From NCBI GenBank assembly GCA_033964015.1, contig CM066923.1, forward strand, positions 22,821,086-22,885,085: 64,000 nucleotides of DNA, given 5' to 3'. Position 1 is the stretch's first letter. Every line of letters begins with the position of its first letter. The position numbers were made by a program, and so were the translations under genes. Below, in pieces: positions 49,401 to 53,689 of the stretch. Source of the stretch: Scolanthus callimorphus. Lineage: Eukaryota; Cnidaria; Anthozoa; Actiniaria; Edwardsiidae. The notes under the pieces are model-generated. The model did no database searches. It had not been told where the DNA came from and saw only the letters and a program-made list of their open reading frames with translations.

Positions 49401-49939
49401 GAACTGCATGTAACAAAATTATGTTCCAAATTTTTTCTTTGAAGGCGCCCTCATATGTAAAACGTTCGTGTAAATGAGGAGGATGATTAGAAGAATTTGG
49501 GCAATTAGAAACTGAAAATGACACATTCTTAATTTACTTCAGATTCTAGCAAGAAAACTGTATTACTGTACTACATCGCCTCTAAAATGCGCGCTTTGTA
49601 AACAAATGATTTACTTTATTTGATTAACTCCAATTCTTAGAAGCGATAAAACAAATTTAGGTCTCTCTCAAGCAGAATGAGATCGACTATATCGGAGTTG
49701 TACGCCATCGCATACTACTGTCCCTGAAACGTCTCATTGGTAAAGTAAACCTGTCTCTGAATCAGTTGAGAGGCGAGTCAAGTAGCCACAACAAAATGTC
49801 AATCAAAAGACATATACAAACATTGTCAAGTTAAAATGAATTAGACTTAATTATAAGTACCTTGTGGATCCGACTTTCCACGGCATTGGCCAATATTAAA
49901 CACCAAAACTGCACAAAACACCAACTTAAGACGCTCCAT
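11316..49939 (-). CDS. Gene model: secreted vWA/mucin/Ig/Cys-rich modular protein (20 exons)
   Basis: Joining 49861-49939, 44360-44647, 43054-43431, 41989-42213, 40325-40563, 39268-39554, 37655-38874, 36504-36605, 34081-34490, 33228-33390, 31818-31853, 30602-30823, 29330-29485, 27353-27370, 25804-25976, 23941-24142, 19540-20097, 13953-14143, 12246-12456 and 11316-11351 (minus strand) gives 5,194 nt without a stop. Every intron has GT-AG ends and the phases agree at all 19 junctions. The product has a signal peptide, no obvious membrane segment so far, three vWA domains, a mucin-like stalk, one complete Cys-rich domain and two Ig domains. By family knowledge this is an extracellular matrix or cell-surface adhesive protein; a role in coral skeletal or mesogleal matrix is inference only. 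It could be two or more genes if there is an unseen stop between blocks; shared phases argue for one. Confidence 0.72.
11408..11510. mobile_element. Mini palindromic MITE, 103 bp
   Basis: The termini are ACCAGGGACGTGTGAAGAGA and its exact reverse complement, with CAT on each side. The centre has an ATTGG box. Confidence 0.75.
11822..12133. mobile_element. MITE, same family as 30853-31352
   Basis: It shares TTAGAAAATAAC, AATGTGCGCATTCTGATTG, the hairpin AAAGACACTCGCC with CGTGTCTTTC, and GCACGCGGAAGTACTTTTAT. This copy has one central unit; the other copy has two. Confidence 0.75.
12246..12456 (-). CDS. Ig2 second-half exon
   Basis: The exon is 211 nt, phase 0 in and phase 1 out, with acceptor GTGACAG and donor GTGAGA. 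It encodes WGWSVTSNITERF, an E-strand region NATLVIHQLRLEDSG, the F strand WYGCRLV and the last strand SEVELIVTG. The D-S-G-W-Y-G-C motif is classic Ig with its Cys. The layout is the same as 23941-24142. Confidence 0.75.
12763..12959. mobile_element. Palindromic MITE built of CGACATAA repeats
   Basis: The left end is CCTGGTGCACACTAGCGACA and the right end is its reverse complement. The arms hold CGACATAACGACATAA and the mirror TTATGTCGTTATGTCG. The centre is AACATGTT. It lies inside the Ig2 intron. Confidence 0.85.
13389..13540 (+). repeat. Poly-G tract of about 150 bp
   Basis: Almost pure G with a few T, A and C interruptions, inside the Ig2 intron. Glycine- or proline-rich reading frames across it are artefacts. 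Such a tract is prone to assembly error and to G-quadruplex formation. Confidence 0.95.
13953..14143 (-). CDS. Ig2 first-half exon
   Basis: Acceptor TCTTGAAG is phase 1 and the exon runs to GCG before GTGGGT, phase 0. It encodes FLKTPRSIMYITEGETVRLC, so this Ig has a B-strand Cys, and ends near GEEISLALA. The start aligns with Ig3 (AKFTKEPPSKVIANEGDNVE). The donor is less certain: GTGAGC 4 bases later and GTAAGG at about 13930 are alternatives, but only the chosen one fits phase 0 of the next exon. Confidence 0.6.
14690..17018. repeat. Satellite of about 97 bp, about 24 copies, hairpin plus G4 motif
   Basis: Each unit has a hairpin CTCGAAGAACAATCATTCTT plus CGAG (9-bp stem), then TTTACCCCTAAAAGGTACGA, then a C-rich run. 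On the minus strand the run is four G-tracts (about 3, 7, 3 and 5 G). Units alternate CCATC and CTCTC before ACAGCACGT. Small indels are frequent. Open frames on the minus strand (MIVVPF...) are by chance. Confidence 0.93.
17336..18037. mobile_element. MITE family B with nested TTAA element
   Basis: The left end ACCAAATCGGCTAACGCTGT and right end GATGTAAACACCGTTAGCCG flank GCCACCCAATTCAGATCATG. The right arm is cut by the element at 17501-17995. Confidence 0.75.
17501..17995. mobile_element. Palindromic MITE family C (TTAA duplication)
   Basis: Element of 495 bp with ends AGGCACTAAAGGCAGAAGTC and its near reverse complement, and TTAA on both sides (17497-17500, 17996-17999). The centre has mirrored GACGCATGAAGAAGACATAG. 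A half copy is at 25555-25714. Confidence 0.8.
18540..18660. repeat. C-rich low-complexity tracts
   Basis: Three runs of 9-17 C separated by short phrases. The flanks (GGGTACCTTTATTTTCTGGA) recur near 52160 and 52370, so this is part of a dispersed repeat. Confidence 0.6.
18947..19079. mobile_element. Short palindromic MITE
   Basis: The left arm CATTTCAGATCATGTGGCA and right arm TGCCACGTGATCTGAAATG are mirrored about 130 bp apart. Confidence 0.65.
19186..19392. repeat. Tandem duplication of about 105 bp
   Basis: Two direct copies contain CGGCTAAATACGAACCGGCC, GCATTGATATCTAGAG and GCAACACTT-like ends. They differ by several substitutions, so this is not recent. Confidence 0.75.
19540..20097 (-). 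CDS. vWA3 domain exon (complete domain)
   Basis: The exon is 558 nt, phase 1-1, with acceptor TTTGCTAG and donor GTAACG. It encodes a full vWA fold of about 185 residues: strand VSLDLAFLIEASYTG, helix FPTVLKFVESIARYF, strand RIGVAVFSTDTTVEVQF, GGNSFAAKGLKTVYEEL, strand MLVVILDGKSTDDV, IIIYAVGIGYSISLEELQKM and a last helix to VKDKICEG. The MIDAS DxSxS is E-A-S-Y-T, so the first acidic residue is Glu. Metal-dependent ligand binding may be weak. Unlike vWA1 and vWA2 it has no internal intron. Confidence 0.9.
20098..20710. other. AT-rich intron segment
   Basis: It begins with (TATATTAG)-like simple sequence at 20107-20235. No exon recognised. Confidence 0.6.
20711..22247. repeat. Satellite of 70 bp, about 22 copies
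   Basis: The unit contains TTGGACTGTACGGGGCAAGG, CTCTAAATAGCACATATGGG and ACCAGAGGTGCCTTGAGGTG. Units begin every 70 bases from 20711 onward with few substitutions. Minus-strand frames (MCYLEPCPVQSKC...) cycle through three frames because 70 is not a multiple of 3. Not a gene. Confidence 0.95.
22364..22519. mobile_element. MITE family G with TA duplication
   Basis: The ends are GAAAAGATTTCGTATGACTG and its mirror CATACGAAATCTGCTC, with TA on both sides. The inside is CGCGGTA-rich. A second copy is at 48816-49014. Confidence 0.75.
22611..22832. mobile_element. Palindromic MITE, CCTCGTCCCCAGGGTC family
   Basis: AACCTCGTCCCCAGGGTCTT opens and its reverse complement closes the element. The inner arms TTTTTCAAAATGGCGG and AGTCACATGACC are mirrored. 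Confidence 0.85.
23160..23235 (-). repeat. tRNA-derived SINE head (tRNA-Thr-like)
   Basis: Minus strand reads GGGAGGCAGCGTGGCCTATT, D-arm-like GGTCAGCGC and anticodon loop CTTGTAA (TGT), then B-box-like GAGTTCAAGTCCC. The acceptor arms do not pair and the T stem has mismatches, so it is not a working tRNA. The reading GLELGSPDYKSDALTNRP arises from it. Confidence 0.65.
23627..23920. repeat. Direct repeats of about 65 bp flanking 165 bp
   Basis: AAATACACAACGACT, GGGAAAATGGGTCTTTATTC and CTGTAAGACC occur at 23629 and 23858 in the same orientation. This could be the ends of a small element or a local duplication. Confidence 0.7.
23941..24142 (-). CDS. Ig1 second-half exon
   Basis: The exon is 202 nt, phase 0 in and 1 out, with acceptor TTAACAG and donor GTAAGT. 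It encodes ESGIWQWVVSTDIPQ, TERVVTFIIKNVAYTDAG, YYGMELLLNGG and NSRVELVVLS. The D-A-G-Y-Y-G motif is the Ig F strand, but the Cys position is Met. With no B-strand Cys either, Ig1 lacks the usual disulphide. Confidence 0.8.
24346..25543. mobile_element. Foldback element: 1.2-kb near-perfect palindrome
   Basis: Two arms of about 597 bp meet at a 5-base spacer (AACGA, 24943-24947). The termini are CAGGCAGCCCAAGTATAATG and its reverse complement. The 11-bp repeat TGATGCAACCA flanks it exactly (24335-24345, 25544-25554). The arms differ at only a few places, for example a short duplication near 24855-24895. Both arms carry the same short frame starting MNFGIF, too short to be a transposase. A flank of 8-11 bp suggests a Mutator- or foldback-type origin. 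It sits in the intron inside Ig1. Confidence 0.92.
25555..25714. mobile_element. Half copy of MITE family C
   Basis: It matches the right half of 17501-17995, from GCATAGTTGAACGAAAAAA to TTGAGTGGCACT before TTAA. The left half is missing where the palindrome now lies. Confidence 0.75.
25804..25976 (-). CDS. Ig1 first-half exon
   Basis: The exon is 173 nt, phase 1 in and 0 out, with acceptor TTTCCAG and donor GTAAGT. It encodes RIVRSPPTEVRVTYGSEA, the B/C strands RFVWEYYVEDRD, then SPSWYTYVEKRKVTIGYEEKK. The V-set shape fits (W in strand C) but no Cys is present. The intron after it, 1.66 kb, holds the palindrome. Confidence 0.8.
25981..26280. repeat. 15-bp microsatellite (ATGAGCAATGAAAAT)n
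   Basis: About 20 imperfect units start 5 bases upstream of the Ig1 acceptor, so they form the whole polypyrimidine context of that exon on the minus strand. Confidence 0.9.
26310..26788. repeat. 78-bp tandem repeat, 6 nearly identical copies
   Basis: The unit holds CTGAAACATTTAATCGAATC, TTCCGCAATCGAACAATAGC and GAGTATTTCTGTTGTTCCGT. Units differ by one or two bases, so the array is young. As 78 is divisible by 3, the minus strand has a chance 144-codon frame. Confidence 0.93.
27061..27235. mobile_element. hAT5-like MITE with 5-bp duplication
   Basis: It starts CAGGGCCGTAGCTAG and ends AGCTACGACCTTG, flanked by TAGAC on both sides (27056-27060, 27236-27240). C-runs and A-runs fill the inside. 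The element at 54109-54262 has the same end and also a 5-bp repeat. Confidence 0.75.
27353..27370 (-). CDS. Microexon of 18 nt
   Basis: GC ACA GTT ACA AAC ACA G lies between acceptor TTTGTTTGCAG and donor GTGAGC, phase 1 in and 1 out. It adds TVTNT between the GCY domain and Ig1. Its frame and phase fit both neighbours; skipping it keeps the frame. Confidence 0.6.
27517..27735. repeat. Copy of the ATTGG-rich repeat at 10590-10880
   Basis: Shares GATGACTGTCGAA, GATGTCTTGGTTCTTTGTTT, CGTCAGCCAATCAGA and TTTCTGATTGGCTAA with the other copy. Confidence 0.7.
27736..28648. other. Stretch without gene
   Basis: AT-rich sequence with degenerate ATTCATTATTC runs at 28130-28290 and mirrored CCGCGCGGGCTAC pieces at 28420-28470. 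No exon seen. Confidence 0.5.
28649..28723 (+). repeat. tRNA-derived SINE head at the duplication edge
   Basis: A-box TAGCTCAGCTGGTAGAGC, anticodon-like TGTACAAT and B-box GGTTCGAATCC are perfect, but the acceptor stem mismatches and the anticodon loop has 8 bases. The reverse reading RGIRTHDLRNCTSDALPAEL is a known kind of false protein. Homology to copy 1 begins right after it. Confidence 0.75.
29330..29485 (-). CDS. GCY domain, second-half exon
   Basis: The exon is 156 nt, phase 1-1. It encodes ECSSGPEAGEYYDKYGVSSN, C-x5-KPC, a CC pair and GSIYVYQITEG. Six Cys here plus four in the first half form the domain's likely disulphides. Extracellular by nature; ligand unknown. Confidence 0.87.
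30082..30486. mobile_element. MITE with TTAA duplication, only in copy 2
   Basis: 405 bp with imperfect ends GACAGGTTATTTTATAACTT and (reverse) GACAGAATTTTTTAGAACTT. TTAA flanks at 30078-30081 and 30487-30490; copy 1 has a single TTAA at about 1603. Confidence 0.8.
30602..30823 (-). CDS. GCY domain, first-half exon
   Basis: The exon is 222 nt, phase 1-1. It encodes KCEVKFEKRGCYNEKQD, a helix ALSEKIFSKPPLYNGLEG, LVCDCARKIKNEHKSYSFFG and VSLHDN. The order GCY, C-x-C-A helix, aromatic-FG strand, then the next exon's YGVSSNC matches a Cys-rich domain frequent in coral extracellular proteins (recognised by pattern, not by search). Confidence 0.87.
30853..31352. mobile_element. MITE with internal tandem duplication, only in copy 2
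   Basis: It starts TTTAGAAAATAACACC and ends near ACTTTTATTGCTTAA. A unit of about 180 bp (GTGTTTGTAAGAGACCTGAG to CTTCGGCTCGTGT) occurs twice. Copy 1 lacks it. Confidence 0.75.
31818..31853 (-). CDS. Linker exon, 36 nt
   Basis: EAPEPTPPTED between TTTCAG and GTATGT, phase 1-1; hinge between vWA2 and the GCY domain. Confidence 0.78.
32038..32180. mobile_element. MITE family B, duplication copy 2
   Basis: Same arms as 2781-2923 and same place in the intron. Confidence 0.8.
33228..33390 (-). CDS. vWA2 second-half exon
   Basis: 163 nt, phase 0 in, 1 out. It encodes AKNVRVIVVGVGKTVKQPDL, LKIADGDSKNLFMVDQHTEL and LEEVTQRTCAK: the vWA strand VRVIVVGVG, a loop and the last helix closing with Cys. 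Copy 1 has a one-base deletion here. Confidence 0.87.
33848..34057. mobile_element. Harbinger-like MITE family A
   Basis: It starts GACCCCGTTCAGATGAGACC and ends GTGTGATCGGGGTC, with CTA on both sides (33845-33847, 34058-34060). It lies 23 bases from the vWA2 donor. Confidence 0.85.
34081..34490 (-). CDS. vWA2 first-half exon
   Basis: 410 nt, phase 1 in, 0 out, acceptor TCTTTACAG, donor GTGAGT. It encodes CQEAADVALLVDTAAYTNEQ, FPLLRNFVARVALQFEV, HIGLITYDSTPKLQFQL, SWTGTGSRVDLALEM and VLILFTDDNPDASEKS. The MIDAS DxSxS reads D-T-A-A-Y, so both Ser are lost, and the usual Thr is Val. A scaffold role is more likely than metal-dependent binding. Confidence 0.9.
34560..34935. repeat. Tandem repeat of about 60 bp with GGAATTTCC core
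   Basis: Units of CTTGGAATTTCCAGAAGGCG, TCAACACCCCTCTCCCCTGG and AATTTGAA repeat about six times in the intron upstream of vWA2. Related phrases in the other orientation are at 41690-41960 and near 51700 and 52090. Confidence 0.85.
35330..36164. repeat. Degenerate tandem repeat of about 135 bp
   Basis: AAAGGAGTAACTCTAGGAGA followed by TACTTTTTGGTGGTGTACAC recurs at about 35840, 35977 and 36110. Shorter AAGGAGTAAATCA phrases recur to the left. Confidence 0.75.
36165..36232 (+). repeat. tRNA-derived SINE fragment (B box)
   Basis: GGGTTCGATTCCC is a perfect B box, but no proper A box or stems are seen. Confidence 0.5.
36504..36605 (-). CDS. Pro/Thr hinge exon
   Basis: 102 nt, phase 1-1, acceptor CTGTTTCAG, donor GTAAGT. 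It encodes PTPSLTSAPPPRTSSVPTPT, then TPTPTTPRGPPTP. A flexible, probably O-glycosylated hinge joining the mucin stalk to vWA2. Confidence 0.78.
37035..37155. repeat. Minisatellite CACTCGACTCGCCACGC
   Basis: About seven short units of 12-17 bp, plus (CACAC) expansion near 37115. Confidence 0.85.
37655..38874 (-). CDS. Main mucin-like Thr/Ser exon (1,220 nt)
   Basis: Acceptor TTTTTCAG, donor GGGTGAGT, phase 2 in, 1 out. About 406 residues of Thr, Ser and Val with short alternating phrases such as TSTAVATSTATLTTTSTGVE, ending CSTSCPSM. Only two Cys, both at the end. This is an O-glycosylation-type stalk that would lift vWA1 away from the rest. The complementary strand shows valine-rich open frames that are mere shadows of ACN codons. 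Confidence 0.9.
39268..39554 (-). CDS. Mucin-like exon 2
   Basis: 287 nt, phase 0 in, 2 out, acceptor TTTCCTCAG, donor GTATCT. It encodes VHTSTATETSTETETQTDTL and more Thr-rich phrases to STDVSTR. Continues the stalk. Confidence 0.82.
39592..39818. mobile_element. MITE fragment with CACACTAATGCGTTTTCG arms
   Basis: GTCCACACTAATGCGTTTTC and mirrored GAAAACGCATTAGT and GCATTAGTGTGGAC. Confidence 0.6.
39819..40032. mobile_element. Double-hairpin MITE family E, inverted copy
   Basis: TATAGGATTATTCAAAGCTT to ATATCATAGGATTCTA; the centre contains CGATATCGCACAAGTCGCGC, absent from the copy at 8465-8636. Confidence 0.8.
40325..40563 (-). CDS. Cys-containing lead into the mucin stalk
   Basis: 239 nt, phase 1 in, 0 out, acceptor TTTGTAG, donor GTATCG. 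It encodes SGSPTGPCPVPSCVYPHVCV, TPTCIAPSPSSTTVCPTPGA, then Thr-rich TSTEVATSTAVLTTTS. Six Cys in about 45 residues form a small knot before the stalk. Confidence 0.83.
40697..41355. mobile_element. MITE family B interrupted by family A
   Basis: GGCCAAATCGGCTAACGGTG opens; the right arm CACATGATCTGA is cut and resumes as TGAATTGGGTTGCAACAAGA after the inserted element. Confidence 0.8.
40859..41335. mobile_element. Harbinger-like MITE A with internal 40-bp array
   Basis: Starts GACCCCGTTCACACGAGAAT, ends CGTGTGAACGGGGTC, TGA on each side. Inside, GAACAGGCGGTACCGTACCA units of 40 bp occur about seven times (41031-41280). Long minus-strand frames (FGTVPPVHTVPVQ) are by-products. Confidence 0.88.
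41690..41960. repeat. GGAATTTCC/GGGGAGGGGGT repeat, reverse orientation
   Basis: Phrases AAATTCCAGGGGAGGGGGTC occur several times, related to 34560-34935. Confidence 0.65.
41989..42213 (-). CDS. vWA1 second-half exon
   Basis: 225 nt, phase 1-1, acceptor ATTCACAG, donor GTAAGACT. It encodes ADLPDQSMNWTAKAIEAAQD, LKLDGVEIFCVDMGGV, VVSKPENIVKESEVGKLKDM and ISKPSCYDG: helix, strand VEIFCVDMG and the last helix of the vWA fold. Confidence 0.88.
42599..42732. mobile_element. Palindromic MITE
   Basis: ATTAGATGTTTTTTCATG at the left and its mirror ATGAAAAAACATCTAAT at the right; ACTCGCGGACATTTTACTCG is mirrored inside. Confidence 0.8.
42735..43011. mobile_element. Palindromic MITE abutting the previous one
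   Basis: TATATACCGTTTCCGGGATA and mirrored TTTCCCGGAAACGGTATATA; GTTGTCAC and GTGACAAC follow on the inside. Confidence 0.8.
43054..43431 (-). CDS. vWA1 first-half exon
   Basis: 378 nt, phase 1-1, acceptor TTCAAATCAG, donor GTAAGAT. It encodes GRICHRALDLVLVLDSSYTM, LVKSLIDKLDV, RIACIVFSTDVEVAFTF, HVDGWSRTDLAFSSS and ALVLFYDGYTDG. MIDAS D-S-S-Y-T, Thr of SRTD and Asp of YDG are in place, so this is the best candidate for cation-dependent binding among the three. Confidence 0.9.
44360..44647 (-). CDS. Head exon, Gln/Pro/Cys-rich
   Basis: 288 nt, phase 1-1, acceptor TTATGTCCCCAG; the donor GTCTGT is weak. It encodes YWIEYEPLPEQHHKQGKARS, a charged linker, GQQTCQQNCHQPRCPQPCLQ and a Pro tail. 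C-x3-C-x4-C-x3-C plus Pro recalls minicollagen-type Cys-rich ends but has too few Cys for that family. Joins signal peptide and vWA1 in frame. Confidence 0.7.
44981..45982. mobile_element. 1-kb TTAA element (piggyBac-like, non-autonomous)
   Basis: The ends are GGTGGCTCCCGAGTATTTAT and its mirror, with arms of about 55 bp; TTAA at 44977-44980 and 45983-45986. Inner arms CACGTGCGACGCTT are mirrored. No transposase frame. Confidence 0.85.
45987..46697. mobile_element. Foldback element directly beside the TTAA element
   Basis: CCCGGAAAAAATTGCAACATGG-type left arm (starts CCCGGAAAAAATTGCAACAT) and mirrored ATGTTGCAATTTTTTCCAGG at the right; inner AACTTCCCC and GGGGAAGTT also mirror. No coding content seen. 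Confidence 0.75.
46830..47026. mobile_element. Harbinger-like MITE, TTA duplication
   Basis: GGGGCCGACCATTTGACTT and its exact mirror; TTA at 46827-46829 and 47027-47029. G-run and C-run lie inside the arms. Confidence 0.85.
47335..47400 (+). repeat. Possible tRNA-derived A-box fragment
   Basis: TAGCGCACTGGTTAAGGCGC resembles a tRNA D arm with A box. No B box follows. Confidence 0.35.
48612..49142. repeat. Tandem duplication of about 165 bp, second copy split by a MITE
   Basis: TGAATTGAATAGTTGACTTC through TTGAACACTATTTTCCT is repeated from about 48777. The second unit is interrupted at GATAACTA by 48816-49014. Confidence 0.9.
48816..49014. mobile_element. MITE family G with TA duplication and paired empty site
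   Basis: GAGCAGATTTCGTATGAGTG to CATACGAAATCTGCTC; TA on both sides (48814-48815, 49015-49016). The first tandem unit has the uninterrupted site GATAACTATAAGAT. Confidence 0.9.
49861..49939 (-). CDS. Exon 1: signal peptide
   Basis: ATG at 49939. It encodes MERLKLVFCAVLVFNIGQCR then GKSDPQ, and stops at donor GTACTT, phase 1. A basic start, a hydrophobic core LVFCAVLVF and small residues near QCRG fit a cleaved signal peptide. Phase joins the head exon at 44647 to give DPQDYW. The 5.2-kb first intron holds only mobile DNA in what I could read; another exon there cannot be excluded. Confidence 0.7.
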
Positions 49940-50100
49940 AATGCCTTCAAAACAAAAGGCAAACTGATTGTTTTTGGTACAGGGCTTCGCGCCCTCGGAT
50001 TGAGAAGAGAAAACTTGAGTTTCTGCAGCTGCAGTGTTAATTAATGACTAACTAATGACGTAAGAATTTCAAGGTTTCGCGCTCAGATTCATGAAAGGGA
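49940..50100 (-). promoter_or_regulatory. Putative 5'UTR and core promoter region
   Basis: Upstream of the ATG the minus strand has a CAGCTG E-box, TTAATTAA and TTACGTCA (a CRE-like octamer). No clear TATA box. The assignment rests on position only. Confidence 0.25.
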
Positions 50101-50796
50101 ACTTTTATTTCTTTAATATGTTTCGCAGCGCTGGGGCGTGATCTAAAGTTTGAACTTTTTTAGACGAATTTCTTGGTTATGAAATCCTTTTTGTGTTGTC
50201 TAAAGGGGTGTATAAAATACAATTGACCTTCAATTAAACACCATATAACAATTCATAAATATTTAAAACACCCAGGAAATTCGTGATTTATCATAAACAC
50301 TTGAAACTACAACTATTTTTTTTTGTTCCACGCACTGCATAAAAAGCCTGACATTTTCTTGAAATTCTCCAAATGTAGCACGGAAATGTTACAAGATAAA
50401 ACGAATGCTAACTTTCCCTCGATTGCACGCTACTTGGATTTCGTTTCTGGTAGTTAGCAAGGTAATTGAGCAGCCTTTGATAAAAATCAGAACAGGTTTT
50501 TTAATTGATCATAAGCGATTGTGTGAGCAGCGAACGGGTACCGCTGTGATGCCCAGTCGCTCTTCACTCGGAAAGTGTTCGTGTGTACACAATTTCACTC
50601 GTAAACTGTTCGTGTGTAGCCGATACATGATCGGAAGACTGTGTCTAGTTAGAACTCTTGATAGTCTGATGATCTAATATCTGACGGGAAAGATACATTT
50701 ATTAAGTGAGTTTGAGCAGCTATAGTTTTGTCGTTACCACCGTATGCGCATTGGTACGCGACCTCAAAATTCACTGTTGCGTTTGGCGATTTTACG

Positions 50797-51576
50797 GGGG
50801 GGGGGGGTACTCCCCCATATATGGTATACGGGACAGAACCCAAAAATGGAACGATTTCTACCCTAAGGTCAGGTAAAGTCAGATAGGCTCGATTCTTTGC
50901 ATAGAGTATCCTTATACAGTAAGAAACAAAATAGAAATGAGTATTTTTTTCTAATTGATCCGTCTTTAAGATTATGAGGAGTTACACTTTGGTTGCTGCA
51001 GCACTTTTAGACATCATTTTTTGTTAGAATTCTACAAATTTTGCCATAAAACGATGCAGTAACCAAAGTTTAGCAGCTGATATCTTAAAGACGGATCAAA
51101 AAAAATATTTTGTTTCTTATTGTATAAGGATACTCTATGCAAAGAATCAAGCCTATCTGACTTTACCTGACCTTAGGGTAGAAATCTTTGCCATTTTTGG
51201 GTTCTGTCGGTATACGGGCATGCACCGCCAATCGCCAAATAGGGTATGGTTTTTGGGCTCCTGGGGTCTACGGTAGGGCATAGTTTATCGCTTGTTTGGT
51301 CGCTGATAGGGTATGTATTTCAGTATGGCTGTCCAAGTGCCAAGAAATTTCGTTCAAAGTTGTGCCGCAAATAGTAGAAAGACAGTTTATTTTAAAACCG
51401 CTTCGATTGCGGCCAATTGGACCACCCTGGTGAATAACTTTAGGTCTGCGGTAGGGTATAGAATTTTGACTGTAAGTCTACGGTAGGGTATAAAAAACGA
51501 GGATTTTTGGTATCTGATAGGGTCAGGATTTGGAGACCTTACCGGACCCCTACCCAAAAATTAGTGGAGTACCCAC
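50797..51576. mobile_element. Foldback repeat with GGGTACTCC ends
   Basis: GGGGGGTACTCCCCCATATA at the left and GGAGTACCCAC at the right. Inside, GGTCAGGTAAAGTCAGATAG is mirrored by CTATCTGACTTTACCTGACC. A relative of the inner part lies at 2368-2548 and 31630-31810. Confidence 0.7.
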
Positions 51577-51779
51577 TTATCAAATTGCGAACTAATTACA
51601 AGCAAGGAATTAACTAGCCAACCAAATTCAAGAGGAATTGTGAGCAGAAATTCCCACACCCCTCCCATGGAGGAGATTTGAGAATGCTCCCCCTGACCCC
51701 ATATGGGTCCCCTCTGGAATTTCCAGTTTATACAAATACAAGTGATTGTATGAGAAATAATAAAAAAATAGGCCATTTG

Positions 51780-52140
51780 CACTAACAAGGTCACGTGACC
51801 CCAACTACCTCTTAATGAGATGTTTTGTCAAAATCAATTCCAGAAATACAAAGAACAAATTGATATTAGTCAGAAACTCAAGTTTCAGCATAAAATCTTT
51901 AACCTGGAGCAAATGGTAGCAAGTTTTAATTTTGAAGATTTTATTCAGAACGGATGGGATTTGGGTCACGTGACCCATTTACTGCAAATGGCCTCCACCA
52001 GTCTGGAATTTCATATACTAGGGTATGGATTTATTCTGGAATGTGTTTCCTCCCCCCCCCCCCCCAACCCACGGAAAGGTGTTGAGAAATGACCCCCCTC
52101 CCCTCTGGGATTTCCAATACTAGGGTATGGATTTATTCTG
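51780..52140. other. Stretch with C-rich repeats, no gene
   Basis: GGTCACGTGACC pieces and CCCCCTCCCCTCTGGGATTT-type phrases; part of dispersed repeats. Confidence 0.45.
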
Positions 52141-52681
52141 GAATGGGCAATTCCAGAAAATAAAGGTACCCCACCCCCCCCCCCCCCCCTGAGGGCTGCA
52201 TTTGGAAGTTCCGATGGGATGGGGGGTTTAGAGCTCGGAATTCTGAGGGGGGGTTTTCAAAGCTGGATTTCTTTAACCTGGCCGGTATTCTATATACATG
52301 GGGGGGTAAACCATTTGGAAATTCTGGATGCATGGGGGGGTCAAAAACTAGTGCCGCCCGTGGGGAGGGTACCTTTATTTTCTGAATTGCCCAATCGCAC
52401 AATGTGCATTGAGATGCCAACTCTCCTGCATTTTCGAGGAGACTCATTTCAGCATAGTCTCCCACTCTCACGCTTTTAAATAGACCATTTCCACTTGAGT
52501 GGGGCCCTGTGGTTTGTTTACCCAAATGGCACTTACGCATAGAATGTTCTCTATTTCCACACATCAATATCAATGAATTTCCTTGTGCGAAAACAAAGAC
52601 ATTTTTCCGCATGAGTGCCACTTGGGAAAACAGACCTTAGCAAAGCCACAGGGCCCCCACTGCATCTGGAAAGGTCCATTA

Positions 52682-52909
52682 GACCCCATTCACACGGGAC
52701 CAGTACAAAACCGGACCGTACAATTCTGGTATGGTACCACCTGTTCATAGATATGGTACCGGTACAATTCTGGCACGTTTTGCAACAGTGTTCACACGGC
52801 CTAGCCGTACCAAATCGGTCCGGTACCGCCTGTCCCGTGTGAATGCGCGACGGTACCGTACCAGAATTCTACTGGTCCGGTTTTGTACCGGTCTAGTGTG
52901 AAAGGGGTC
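52682..52909. mobile_element. Harbinger-like MITE family A, third copy
   Basis: GACCCCATTCACACGGGACC to GTGTGAAAGGGGTC; TTA on both sides (52679-52681, 52910-52912). The interior is inverted in order relative to 40859-41335. Confidence 0.85.
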
Positions 52910-53105
52910 TTAGACCCAAATCTTCTGAATTTTATAAAAGCGCTGTAGTTTTGTAAAGCTACTGTATTTCACAGAGCACAAACATTTTGACCCAAAATTC
53001 CCCAACTCCACCATTTTGAAGATCCGACTGGGTATCCTGCCATGTTGCCATTGCAACATCACCCTATTATTCATCATGGATTCCCAAACCCAAGGACAAA
53101 ATGTA

Positions 53106-53253
53106 GCCTGCTAGCCAGCTCTCCATTGTGTTTTTCTCAGTTATTAGATTTTTTTTGCATGTGGGATTCCTGTTCCCCCGCGACACAGGAATCCTGCGTG
53201 CCAAAAAAAAAACAAGTATCTGAAAAAACCCACTGGAGAGCTGGCTAGCAGGC
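53106..53253. mobile_element. Palindromic MITE
   Basis: GCCTGCTAGCCAGCTCTCCA and its mirror about 150 bp apart, TA on each side. Confidence 0.8.
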
Positions 53254-53689
53254 TAGATAAAATATACACCAAAATAATTTCCATCCCGGGCTAACATACT
53301 AACAAGGGTTCATAATATTGGTCCACCCAGGATATAGAGGATATTACATGGCCGCGCGGAGATACAAATTTATTTTACTCCCAAAGGAATGACTGCAGGG
53401 ATGTCAATCAAAGTTTCCAGATGTTCCACTCCTGTCTCCAGGCAAAATTTTCCTGATACCATATTATTATTAACTTAACTGTATTTCTGTCTGTTTTCTT
53501 GCTTGGAATACATGTATTCTATTATAACCTTGTATTTCCTCTGAAATCCCAATATTTCTACTGATTTCTGAATTCCTATAGTTGACATCACTGTGATTGC
53601 AAACTAAAAATGCTTTCCATAACACCAAGGAATACCCAAAATATCCCTCCCGTGAGCACGTGTGTTGCTTCGTTCTATTAGGTCCCTAA

